Shown here piece after piece: positions 1 through 7,341 of a DNA stretch of 41,393 nucleotides (the first letter of the stretch is position 1; each line of letters opens with the position of its first letter). The stretch comes from Chloroflexota bacterium (GTDB lineage: Bacteria > Chloroflexota > Limnocylindria > Limnocylindrales > CSP1-4), in the NCBI GenBank assembly GCA_003152995.1, contig PMBR01000051.1:1-41393 (forward strand), in the 5' to 3' direction. Under the pieces are notes generated by a model. The model had not been told where the DNA came from. It worked only from the letters and a program-made list of their open reading frames with translations, and made no database searches. Made by a program: the position numbers and the translations under genes.

Positions 1-455
1 TGGCGCATCCCCTTGGAGTACGTGCCGATGGCTCGGTCGGCGGCATCTTCGAGGCCGACCCGGGCGATTGCCGCCCGAGCCGCGAGGTCGGCGTTCTTCA
101 TGCCCTGAAGTCGGGCATTGAAGCGCACGTACTCGAAACCGGTCAGGAACGGGTATACCGATTCGCGCTCCGGCACGAGGCCGATCTGGCGATACAGAGA
201 GGGATCGCGATTTGGGCTCCGGCCCAGGACGTGGACGGTGCCGGCGGACGGAGCCAGGAAGCCCGCCAGCATGTGCAAGAGAGTGGTCTTGCCCGCCCCG
301 TTCGGACCGAGCAGGCCGGTCACGCCAGCGCCGAGGCTGAAGCTCACGTCGTTGACGGCGACCACGTTCCCGTACCAGCGGGCGGCGCCGACGAGTTCGA
401 TGGCCGGGGCGGCGTCGGGAGTCACGTTCGGAGTCGGAAGCATTTCGACGGTCAT
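1..455 (-). CDS. ABC transporter ATP-binding protein, partial (C-terminus beyond left edge)
   Basis: I read this frame directly from the sequence because it is not in the ORF track; the window edge removes its C-terminal half. About 151 residues are visible. They contain a Walker A motif (GPNGAGKTT) and end at an ABC signature-like YSKGMRQ, where many exporters have YSGGMRQ. The start ATG overlaps the stop of the upstream permease gene (ATGA), so the two are translationally coupled. It is the second ATPase of an ABC-2 type export system whose other ATPase is encoded at 1372-2292. Two ATPases flanking one permease could work as a heterodimeric motor, or the second could serve another permease beyond the edge. 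The substrate cannot be told. Confidence 0.9.
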   Translation of the reverse strand, partial: MTVEMLPTPNVTPDAAPAIELVGAARWYGNVVAVNDVSFSLGAGVTGLLGPNGAGKTTLLHMLAGFLAPSAGTVHVLGRSPNRDPSLYRQIGLVPERESVYPFLTGFEYVRFNARLQGMKNADLAARAAIARVGLEDAADRAIGTYSKGMR

Positions 456-1375
456 GCCGAAATCCTCCGGTATCGGAACAGGAGGACCGCGGTGAAGAGG
501 CAGACGCTTGCCACGCAGGCCACGAGGTAGGCGTCCGCGCCGAGTGTCGAAGGAAACTCCGACGTGAGCGGGATGCCGAAGAACCAGTTCGTGGCGCCGC
601 CCAGCGACGTGATCGGCGTCGTCAGAACCAGCTTGTCCGCCCAGGTCCAGCCTGCTTGCTGGCCCACGGAGTAGATGATCGCCGGCACAGCCTCCATCAG
701 CAGGAAGTAGGCCAGCAGGCCGATGGCAGAGTAGGCGCGGCGGGGCGAGTAAGAGGACAGCGCGAGCGATATCGAAGCCATGCTCAAGGCCGTCAGCAGG
801 TTGGCCGGAATGGCCGGCAGCGCCCTGGGCAGCTCGGTACCCATCGCCGCGAACGCATCCGCACCCATCAGCACGTCGCCGACGAAGAGGGCCACCATCG
901 GCACCATCAGCGCGACGAACAGCGCCGTCGACAGCGACGCCAGTCTCGCCAGGGCGTAGTCGACGCGGCGCATGGCTCGGGTGAAGTAGAGCGGCAGCAC
1001 CTGGTATCGCTGATCGCGGCAGACCACTTCAGGAGCCTGGGCCACGCAGAACAGGATCAGGAAGAACCCGAGCCGGCTGAAGTAGTTGCCGTAGGTGAAG
1101 ATGTCGGTCGCGGTTCCATTCTTGATCGACTGAGAAATCACGGACGAGAAAGCCAGCTGGATCACCGCGAAGAACGAGTACAGCCCGGCGATGATGAAGG
1201 GTGCCGCCTTGGCGCTCATCGGTCGCCCGAAGCCCCAAATGCCGCGCAGGCTGTCCACGTAGAGCGACCATGCCGCGAACAAGCGGCCGCGGCGCTTGCC
1301 TTCGTAGTGGCGATAGCCGAGGTCGTAGATGCTGCCGCTGGGCTTGCCGGCGGCGACGGGATTGGTGGCGCTCAT
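452..1375 (-). CDS. ABC-2 type transporter permease
   Basis: This 307-residue integral membrane protein has a hydrophilic N-terminus (about 60 residues, including a YRHYEGKRRGR stretch) followed by roughly six hydrophobic segments. The last segment lies near the C-terminus (about 285-300). The layout matches ABC-2 type permeases, the membrane part of an exporter. Its start overlaps the end of the ATPase gene at 1372-2292, and its stop overlaps the start of the second ATPase, both as ATGA, so the three genes form one operon running leftward. No substrate-specific feature is visible. Nothing links this operon to motility except its position, and it is probably just the neighbouring locus. Confidence 0.85.
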   Translation of the reverse strand: MSATNPVAAGKPSGSIYDLGYRHYEGKRRGRLFAAWSLYVDSLRGIWGFGRPMSAKAAPFIIAGLYSFFAVIQLAFSSVISQSIKNGTATDIFTYGNYFSRLGFFLILFCVAQAPEVVCRDQRYQVLPLYFTRAMRRVDYALARLASLSTALFVALMVPMVALFVGDVLMGADAFAAMGTELPRALPAIPANLLTALSMASISLALSSYSPRRAYSAIGLLAYFLLMEAVPAIIYSVGQQAGWTWADKLVLTTPITSLGGATNWFFGIPLTSEFPSTLGADAYLVACVASVCLFTAVLLFRYRRISA

Positions 1376-2292
1376 TGCACACCTCCCGCAACCGGCGGAG
1401 CTTCACGGAAGATGTCCTCGAGACGCCGCCGTTCCTGCTGAACCCGAACCAGTGGCAGGCCGAGGTCCGCGACCGTATCGCGCACCGCGTCGTAAAGGGC
1501 TTCATCTTCCAGGGCCAGGAGAACGCACTGCTCTTCCTGCGTGGCCTTGAAGCCGCGACTGATCAGTGCCGCAGTCAGCCGGTCCGCGCCTTCTTCGACC
1601 TCGACGGCCACGACCGGCGTGCGCTGGGTGAAGGTCGAGATCGGAGCGGCCTTCAGCAGGTGGCCGGCGTCGATCGCGAGCAGGAACGTGCAGACCTGCT
1701 CGATCTCGCCGAGCAGATGCGACGCCACCACCACCGAGATGCCAAAGTCCGTGCCGGTGCGCTTGATCAGATCCAGCATCTCGTCGCGGCCGGTGGGGTC
1801 CAGGCCGTTGGTCGGCTCGTCGAGCAGCAGAAGCTTGGGGTCGTGGGCAAGAGCCTGGGCCAGCTTGACGCGCTGCTTCATGCCCGTTGAGTAGCCGCCT
1901 ATCTGGCGGTAGCGCTCCTCGTAGAGGCCGACGTGGCGGAGGACCTCCGCGGTCCGCTCCCTCGCGGCCGAGCGTGGCAGGCCGGAGATCCGGGCCATGT
2001 GCGTAACGAACTCAGTCGCGCTGACATCGGGCGGGAGACAGTCGTGCTCCGGCATGTAGCCCACGAACTTGCGGATTTCAGGCGCCTGTTCGACGACGTC
2101 CAAGCCCAGGACGGAGGCGCGGCCTGCGGTCGGCGGAATGAGACCCAGCAGGATCTTGATCAGCGTGCTCTTGCCGGCGCCGTTGGCTCCGACGAGGCCG
2201 ATGATCCCAGATTCCACCTGGAGGTCCAGCCGATCCAGCGCCTTGACCGCGCCGTAGTCCTTCGTGAGACTCGCGGTTTCTATCAGAGCCAT
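1372..2292 (-). CDS. ABC transporter ATP-binding protein
   Basis: The nucleotide-binding domain occupies the first ~220 residues. It has Walker A GANGAGKST, a signature-like YSTGMKQRVKLAQAL, Walker B LLLLDEPTNGLDP and a switch histidine in VASHLLGEIE. A ~75-residue C-terminal extension follows, as is common in ABC-2 exporter ATPases. The ORF track starts 11 codons earlier. I prefer the ATG at 2292 (MALIETASL) because GAGG lies about 4 bases before it and the family similarity begins there. It is the first gene of the leftward exporter operon and is divergent from the HDOD gene. Confidence 0.9.
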   Translation of the reverse strand: MALIETASLTKDYGAVKALDRLDLQVESGIIGLVGANGAGKSTLIKILLGLIPPTAGRASVLGLDVVEQAPEIRKFVGYMPEHDCLPPDVSATEFVTHMARISGLPRSAARERTAEVLRHVGLYEERYRQIGGYSTGMKQRVKLAQALAHDPKLLLLDEPTNGLDPTGRDEMLDLIKRTGTDFGISVVVASHLLGEIEQVCTFLLAIDAGHLLKAAPISTFTQRTPVVAVEVEEGADRLTAALISRGFKATQEEQCVLLALEDEALYDAVRDTVADLGLPLVRVQQERRRLEDIFREAPPVAGGVQ

Positions 2293-2424
2293 AATCCCTC
2301 GGTCCCTACTTGAGGTCGAGCGCAAATGATAACCGGCAGCATCTGGCCTCGGTCGGCCGCATGGCCGGGGTCCACAAGGCGATGAAGCCCGGCTTGTCGC
2401 GTCAACTCGAGGGCGAAGCCCGGT

Positions 2425-2452
2425 TCAAGCCCGGAGCCGTCGAACCGACACC
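2425..2452 (+). promoter_or_regulatory. Putative sigma-28-type promoter of the HDOD gene
   Basis: TCAA (2425-2428), 15 bases, then ACCGACACC (2444-2452) matches the motif found before several other motility genes here. The GTG start at 2459 is only 6 bases past the -10 element, so the transcript would start at or beside the start codon. The match is by eye. Confidence 0.5.
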
Positions 2453-2458
2453 TTTCTC

Positions 2459-3340
2459 GTGGAAGTCCTGACTAGCACCACTCTCGACCGGGCGCGACAG
2501 ATCGTCCAGCACGCGCACGCGATCAGCCCGTCCGCCAGCCTGCTTCGGCTGGAGCAGCAGCTGCGGCAGGGCGATTCCAATGCTCGCCAGCTGGCCAAGC
2601 TGATCGACGGCTCCCCTGCTCTCGCAGCTCGGGTCCTGCGGATGGCCAACTCGGCCTTCTACGCGCCGGCCGAACCGGTGACCACTCTCTCGCGGGCGGT
2701 CGCGCTTCTCGGCGACACGGTGCTGCGGCAACTCGTCCTGACGTCGCTGATCGTTTCGCGGCGGGCCGGCAATCGCAGCCCGCGCGAGGCCCTTGCCGCG
2801 GCCCGCCTTACCGGCGACGCAGTTCGCTCCGCTGTTGTCGGAAAGATCCTGGCCCAGATGTCACGGGCCGCCGATCCGGACACCGCATTCGCGGCCGGCC
2901 TGCTCCACGATCTCGGCCACGTGTACTTGCTCGACGACGTCGGCGAGCGATACGCGAGCTACCTGCTCGACCCGCACGCCCACGATGCCCGCAATGCGGC
3001 CGGCCAGCTGGAGATGGAGATCGAGCTCGCCGGCACGACCCACCAGGATGTCGGCGCCGTCTTCGCCTACGAATGGAACCTCCCGCCCGTCATAGCCCGG
3101 GTCCTGTGGGATCACCACGTACCTGCGGCCGGGTCGCTTGGCGCCCTAGTCGCTGCGGCCGACGTCCTCGTCCGGGAGATCAGCTACCCGGCGGTCGTGG
3201 ACGTCAGCGATCGCCAGCTCGAGGGCGACGGGGCGCTGTCGGCGCTCGGCATCAGCCGCGAGCGCTGGGACGAGCGGGCCGCCGCCGTCCGAGACCAGTT
3301 CCAGGAACTGCTCTCGATCTTCGACGTCCAGAGCGTCTGA
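2459..3340 (+). CDS. HDOD domain protein
   Basis: This 293-residue soluble protein is covered over residues ~25-225 by an HDOD domain, a non-catalytic relative of HD phosphohydrolases used in signalling. Typical features are SPALAARVLRMANSAFY near residues 50-70, AVALLGDTVLRQLVL, and a retained HD pair in LLHDLGH. No output domain is attached. HDOD proteins often act in two-component, c-di-GMP or chemotaxis networks, and the putative sigma-28 promoter just upstream supports a motility role here. The start is a GTG with no clear Shine-Dalgarno, consistent with leaderless translation. I found no better in-frame start upstream. Its partner is unknown. Confidence 0.8.
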   Translation: MEVLTSTTLDRARQIVQHAHAISPSASLLRLEQQLRQGDSNARQLAKLIDGSPALAARVLRMANSAFYAPAEPVTTLSRAVALLGDTVLRQLVLTSLIVSRRAGNRSPREALAAARLTGDAVRSAVVGKILAQMSRAADPDTAFAAGLLHDLGHVYLLDDVGERYASYLLDPHAHDARNAAGQLEMEIELAGTTHQDVGAVFAYEWNLPPVIARVLWDHHVPAAGSLGALVAAADVLVREISYPAVVDVSDRQLEGDGALSALGISRERWDERAAAVRDQFQELLSIFDVQSV

Positions 3341-3429
3341 CCGCTGGGGCGTTCAGGCGCAAGTCGAGGTCGCCACCGCACCCGATCGCGAGACCCGCCG
3401 CGGCCGCCGCTGCCGCGCGGCTGGTGGCC

Positions 3430-3451
3430 GTTGGCCCACTGGTGGCCCAAC
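3430..3451. terminator. Hairpin between convergent genes, possible bidirectional terminator
   Basis: A 22-base near-perfect inverted repeat (GTTGG-c-CCAC-tg-GTGG-c-CCAAC) lies in the 191-bp gap between the convergent HDOD and propeller genes. It has one C-C mismatch and no T-tract on either side, so termination is inferred from position and symmetry. Confidence 0.4.
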
Positions 3452-3531
3452 ACGCCCGGGGAGAGTACTGAGCAATGCCACAGCTCATGCCCGCGCGGCT
3501 CACAACTATCTGCGGTCCTGCCCGCCTCAGG

Positions 3532-4698
3532 TCAGCTGCCCTGCTTGAGCCGCTTGTCGTACCAGCGCGCGATCAGCCAGTAGCCGATCAGGATCGCCAG
3601 CCCGACGGCGGCGGCTCCCTGGAGCGGCGGATAGCCGGCGACATCTTTGGCCGTGTCTACGAAGGTGCCGGTGGGCGGCGGCTTCTGGGTCACGAGCGCG
3701 CCGGGCGTTCCGACGGCCGGCGCCGCCGTCTGGGGAGCGCCGTGTCCGAGATAGAGCGAGGAGCCGGCCGGAACCGCGGCGAGAGCGAACGGGCCTCGGT
3801 CCGCGCCCAACTCCAGCGTCCGCTGCAGCTTGCCCAGGTCATCGAAGACTTCGACCGCACCCGCCTCGGCGACGTGGAGGACGCTGCCTTCGTCGCTCGC
3901 AGCCATCGATACGACGGCGTCGCGGGTCGTCGCCAGCGCGGTCGCCTTCTTCTGGCCGACCGCCCACAGGTCGGAGCCGCCTGCGACGATGGCCGTCGAG
4001 GCGAGCGCCGCAACCGCAACGGGCGTATCCGGCAGCGGAACGGTCCAGGTCGCGGTCAGGGTCGTGAGATCCACTCGAACCAGAGCGTCCGGATTTGCCG
4101 TCGCCACAAGAGCGCCGCCGTTCTGACGATCGATCGCCAGGGCGCGGATCTCGCCTGCCACGGTCGTCTTCTTGGCCGTAGACGTCGCCGGATCGACGAC
4201 GTCGAGCCAGCTCGCGCCCGCCTCGGCGACTGCGACTCGGGGGTCGCGGCGGTCGCCGGCGATCAGGTTGCCCGGGCCGGGGAGCTCCGCGCTCTCGACT
4301 ACGTTGTTGCCGTGGACGGTGACGAAGGCCAGCGTCCGGCGCAGGGGCATCGTGCCGACGAGGATCTGGCCGGCCGGGAAGGCCAGTGCGGTTACAGGCC
4401 CCGGCGTCGCGATCGCATCGCCGACCCCAAGAGTCTCGATGTCGATCGGGGTGAGGTGAGCCCCGCCGCTACCGACGTACAGCGTCTTGCCGTCGGGCGT
4501 GAATGCCAACGACTGGGGGGCCGGGAGCAGGCTGATGGTGCTCACGACGGTCGAAGTGGAGACACGGACCTCCAGCACTCCGGCCGGGCTCGCGATATAG
4601 AGGTCGCCGACGCCATTGGCCAGCGCCGGGCCCACAAGCCCCGCCAGGAGCAGCGGAGCCAGGGCGCCACTCGTTGCGATTGCCCTTGCGATCTTCAC
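3532..4698 (-). CDS. Secreted, C-terminally anchored beta-propeller-like protein of unknown function
   Basis: This 388-residue protein has an N-terminal signal peptide (residues 1-27, ending ALA-NG). The middle is about 300 residues of repeating short beta-strand units such as SLAFTPDGKTLYVG and RALAIDRQNGGALVATA, typical of YVTN/WD-like propellers. A Pro/Thr-rich linker leads to one transmembrane helix (about 361-378) and a basic tail (RWYDKRLKQ). The propeller should therefore lie outside the membrane. The start is GTG with GGGGA upstream. A perfect sigma-28-like -10 (GCCGATACC) lies about 35 bases before it, so it may be expressed with late flagellar genes. I do not recognise a specific family. 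A structural or sensory role at the cell surface is only a guess. Confidence 0.7.
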   Translation of the reverse strand: MKIARAIATSGALAPLLLAGLVGPALANGVGDLYIASPAGVLEVRVSTSTVVSTISLLPAPQSLAFTPDGKTLYVGSGGAHLTPIDIETLGVGDAIATPGPVTALAFPAGQILVGTMPLRRTLAFVTVHGNNVVESAELPGPGNLIAGDRRDPRVAVAEAGASWLDVVDPATSTAKKTTVAGEIRALAIDRQNGGALVATANPDALVRVDLTTLTATWTVPLPDTPVAVAALASTAIVAGGSDLWAVGQKKATALATTRDAVVSMAASDEGSVLHVAEAGAVEVFDDLGKLQRTLELGADRGPFALAAVPAGSSLYLGHGAPQTAAPAVGTPGALVTQKPPPTGTFVDTAKDVAGYPPLQGAAAVGLAILIGYWLIARWYDKRLKQGS

Positions 4699-4732
4699 TC
4701 GAGTATCCCCGGACTAGGTAAATGCACTAGTA

Positions 4733-4741
4733 GGTATCGGC
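4733..4741 (-). promoter_or_regulatory. Sigma-28-like -10 element upstream of the propeller gene
   Basis: GCCGATACC on the minus strand is identical to the -10 elements proposed for fliD and cheR. The position 15-16 bases upstream lacks a good TCAA box (CTCC there), so this is only half a promoter match. Confidence 0.35.
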
Positions 4742-4780
4742 TCGGCGGGCCGGCGAAGGAGCGCTCGAGTTCGGCGCGGA

Positions 4781-4816
4781 AGCGGCCGAGCCGGCTGTAT
4801 CGCCAGCTCGGCCGCT
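4781..4816 (-). terminator. Hairpin downstream of flgE, likely end of the hook/basal-body operon
   Basis: An 11-bp perfect inverted repeat (AGCGGCCGAGC / GCTCGGCCGCT) with a 14-base loop begins about 47 bases after the flgE stop codon. No strong T-run follows on the minus strand. As the first stable hairpin after a 13.6-kb operon it is the natural termination candidate. Confidence 0.5.
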
Positions 4817-4862
4817 CGTTTCTTCACTCAGCCCGCTCGTGCGGGGCGTTCAAGAATGCTCG

Positions 4863-6131
4863 TTACCGCTTGAGATTCACCAGCTCCTGGAGCATCTCGT
4901 CGGACGTGGTGATGACCCGGCTGTTGGCCTGGAAGCCGCGCTCGGCTGTGATCATGCCCGTGAACTGCGTGGCCAGGTCGACGTTCGACATCTCGAGCGC
5001 GCCCGTGGTCACGGTGCCGCGCCCGCTCGTGCCGGCGGCGCCGATGTTGGCCGCACCTGATGCTGACGTGGCCGAGAAGTTGTTCTGGCCTGCTCGCACG
5101 AGACCGGCCGAGTTGAGGAAATTCGCCAGCGCGATCTGGCCCAGTACCTCGGTCTGGCCGTTGCTGTAGACGCCGGAGAGAGTACCGGCGTCGCCGACCG
5201 CGAAGGTGACCAGCGTGCCGGAGGTGAAGCCGTCGGTCTGGCCGGAGGGCTGGCTCGTGCCGCTGAACTGAGTCATCTGGCTGAAGTCGATCTTCGGAGT
5301 GGTGCTCGTAGCCCCATCCGGGAAGGTGAAGCTGAGTGTGCCGGTGGAGGCCGAGTACACGCCGCCGCTGGTGTACGTCAGAGTGCCGCTGTTGACTCCC
5401 GGAACGGCCCCATCGATCGCGATGCCGGTGTCGGCTGCATCCTTGGTGGCGGCCCAGCTCCAGGCATTGGCACCGGTCTTGGTGAACGTGATCTTGACTG
5501 AGTGGGCGATGCCCAGGCTGTCGAAGACGGTCATCGTCGTCGGTACCGTCGTTGCCGCCACGGCTGGGGGTCCGACCAAAGCGGCGGTGGAAGCGGCGTC
5601 GAGGTTGCCGCTCAGGGTCACGTTGGAGGTCGCCAGAGCGGTCGTGCGCTGGCCGATCGGGATGACGAGATTGGTGATCGGCTGGGTGATGTCGATCTTG
5701 CCGGCCGCATCCGCCTGCCAGCCCTGGACCCTGAGCCCGCTGGCCGGGTTCGCGAGGGAGCCGTCGAGGGCGATGTCGAAGGCACCGTCGCGGGTGTAGG
5801 TCGTGCCCGAGCCGTCGGACTCGATGAAGAAGCCGTCACCCTGGATGGCCATGTCGGTCGTCTTGCCGGTCGACTGCAGGTTGCCCTGCGTCTGGAGAAC
5901 GTCGATGCCGGCGACCGTCATGCCGAGGCCGATCTGCGCCGGGTTGATGCTACCCAGGCCACCCTGCGGCGCCGTGGCACCGTGGAGTGTCTGCGACAGG
6001 ATGTCCTGAAAGTTCACCCGACCGGACTTGAAGCCGACCGTGTTGACGTTGGCGATGTTGTTGCCGATGACGTCCATCATGATCTGATGGCCGCGGAGAC
6101 CGGAGATCGCCGAGAACATAGAGCGAAGCAT
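4863..6131 (-). CDS. flgE: Flagellar hook protein FlgE
   Basis: FlgE polymerises into the flagellar hook, the universal joint between rod and filament. The 422-residue product has the rod/hook N-terminal helix (MFSAISGLRGHQ, IGNNIANVNTVGFKSGR at ~22-38) and the matching C-terminal helix (VDLATQFTGMITAERGFQANSR, ending LQELVNLKR). A Ser/Thr/Gly-rich middle lies between, including the NPASGLRVQGWQ and FDSLGIAHSVKI segments common in FlgE. The ATG is preceded by AGGAG at good spacing. It is the last gene of the operon, after flgD and the TIGR02530-type gene. FlgE rather than FlgF/FlgG is favoured by length and by adjacency to flgD. Confidence 0.95.
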   Translation of the reverse strand: MLRSMFSAISGLRGHQIMMDVIGNNIANVNTVGFKSGRVNFQDILSQTLHGATAPQGGLGSINPAQIGLGMTVAGIDVLQTQGNLQSTGKTTDMAIQGDGFFIESDGSGTTYTRDGAFDIALDGSLANPASGLRVQGWQADAAGKIDITQPITNLVIPIGQRTTALATSNVTLSGNLDAASTAALVGPPAVAATTVPTTMTVFDSLGIAHSVKITFTKTGANAWSWAATKDAADTGIAIDGAVPGVNSGTLTYTSGGVYSASTGTLSFTFPDGATSTTPKIDFSQMTQFSGTSQPSGQTDGFTSGTLVTFAVGDAGTLSGVYSNGQTEVLGQIALANFLNSAGLVRAGQNNFSATSASGAANIGAAGTSGRGTVTTGALEMSNVDLATQFTGMITAERGFQANSRVITTSDEMLQELVNLKR

Positions 6132-6259
6132 GAGATCTCTCCTGAGTCTTGCTGACGTCTGCGCTCATGGCGCGACTTGATGTGGTGTCCGCGACCAGGC
6201 CAGCTTCCTCGAGAGAGGTCCGGCTATAGACCTGGAGCCATTACTGAGCAATGGCTTTT

Positions 6260-6341
6260 GCAGTTCGCTCGCGAACTGCTCAGCGGACAAGGAGCGATCG
6301 CTCGGCGATCGCTTTGGCGGTTTGCCCTTGGCAAACGCGCC
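6260..6341. repeat. Cluster of three consecutive perfect or near-perfect hairpins
   Basis: Three inverted repeats stand in a row between flgE and its upstream gene. They are 6260-6279 (GCAGTTCG, 4-base loop, CGAACTGC), 6293-6313 (AGCGATCGC, 3-base loop, GCGATCGCT) and 6316-6341 (GTTTGCC, 3-base loop, GGCAAAC, with a GGCG/CGCC outer stem). The middle one contains GCGATCGC twice. No T-tract follows. The arrangement resembles REP/BIME-like elements, or an mRNA-stabilising or attenuating structure ahead of flgE. Confidence 0.6.
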
Positions 6342-6349
6342 GGTTCGGG

Positions 6350-6781
6350 CTAGCCGATGATCACGCTGTCTATCTGGGTGAAGACCCGCTCCTTGCTCTG
6401 GTCCGCGTGCACTGCCGTGACAACGGTGTGACTGGGTACGTGTACGACGTAGGCAACCTGGTCGAGCATGACCAGCGACTGTCTGCCGCCCCGCTGGCTG
6501 AGGGTGTCCATGGCCTTCTGGAGCCTGTCCATCTGATCCCCGTCGAGGGAGATCTGGCGCTGCTCCACCCGCTTGAGCGCGTGCTCCGAAAGCTGGAGCG
6601 AACGCTCGTCGGCGGCGGTGGTCAGGGCATCTCGGAAGTCCGAGCCTGTCTGACCCGGCGGTGCCCCTGAGCCTGGCTGCGAAGCGAGCGGGCTCGCGCT
6701 TGGCGTGCGGCTCAGGACGTCGAGGGTGCTCTGAGCCGGCGGTGCGAGACCGGGTCCGATTCGATCGATCGTTTCGATCAC
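6350..6781 (-). CDS. TIGR02530-type flagellar operon protein
   Basis: This 143-residue protein has a Pro/Ser/Gly-rich first half and a conserved second half (FRDALTTAADERSLQLSEHA; LKRVEQRQISL; LVMLDQVAYVVHVPSHTVVTAV). That pattern, and the position between flgD and flgE, matches the small flagellar operon family known as TIGR02530, seen mainly in Firmicutes. Its molecular role is not established; a hook-assembly function is suggested by location. The only usable in-frame start is a GTG embedded in AGGAGGTGATC. That stretch is itself a near-perfect anti-Shine-Dalgarno complement, so the true initiation codon may lie a few codons downstream at a non-standard triplet. Confidence 0.75.
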   Translation of the reverse strand: MIETIDRIGPGLAPPAQSTLDVLSRTPSASPLASQPGSGAPPGQTGSDFRDALTTAADERSLQLSEHALKRVEQRQISLDGDQMDRLQKAMDTLSQRGGRQSLVMLDQVAYVVHVPSHTVVTAVHADQSKERVFTQIDSVIIG

Positions 6782-6817
6782 CTCCTGTCTTGTGGCGGCG
6801 CCGAGTGGCGCCGGTCT

Positions 6818-7330
6818 CTATGTGGTGGGGCTGGTGGCTGGGGGTGTCGTGCTGGGGTCCGTCACGACCGTGACGCTGTCGGGCTTGACGAATTGGCTGC
6901 CGACCTGGAGAACGAGCCCGGCATCGGTGGACTGAGTAACCGAGGTGACCACCCCATCGACCGGCGAGTTGTTCACGTCCATGCCGGTGACGTGCTTGCC
7001 GATCAGCGCGGACGACTGGGCCAGCTGAGAGCCCGACAGGGACTTCTCGAGGTCCTGGAAGGTCTGCAGCATCGACATCTGCGACAGCTGGCTCAGCATT
7101 TGGGTGTTGTCCATCGGCGAGGTCGGATCCTGGTTCTCGAGTTGAGCCAGGAACATGTTCATGAAGTCGTCCGTGGTCAGGCCGTACGTGCCGGTGCCGG
7201 TCGTGTCGACGCCGCCGTACGAGGACGCCGCCGAAGCACCGGTGGCCGAAGCACCGGCGGCCGAGCCGAAGGCCGTGTTCGCGGAACCGCCGTATGCGTT
7301 CGAGAAGAGCTGGGTGGGATCGATTGACAT
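6818..7330 (-). CDS. flgD: Flagellar hook assembly (hook cap) protein FlgD
   Basis: FlgD is the temporary scaffold at the tip of the growing hook. The 170-residue product has a Gly/Ala/Ser-rich N-terminus, then the FlgD core: DDFMNMFLAQLENQDPTSPMD, TQMLSQLSQMSMLQTFQDL and SSALIGKHV. A short C-terminal segment follows and ends in a Thr/Pro-rich tail. It is shorter than the E. coli protein (about 230 residues) and seems to lack the full Ig-like/tudor C-terminal module. Translation starts at an ATG with AGGAG six bases upstream; this Shine-Dalgarno sits beside the fliK stop codon. Confidence 0.92.
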   Translation of the reverse strand: MSIDPTQLFSNAYGGSANTAFGSAAGASATGASAASSYGGVDTTGTGTYGLTTDDFMNMFLAQLENQDPTSPMDNTQMLSQLSQMSMLQTFQDLEKSLSGSQLAQSSALIGKHVTGMDVNNSPVDGVVTSVTQSTDAGLVLQVGSQFVKPDSVTVVTDPSTTPPATSPTT

Positions 7331-7341
7331 GGCTTCTCCTG

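Noticed and set aside
3475-5169. 564-residue plus-strand ORF
   Set aside because: It lies antisense to the propeller gene and flgE, with Arg/Gly/Asp-rich composition typical of shadow frames in GC-rich DNA and no recognisable domain.
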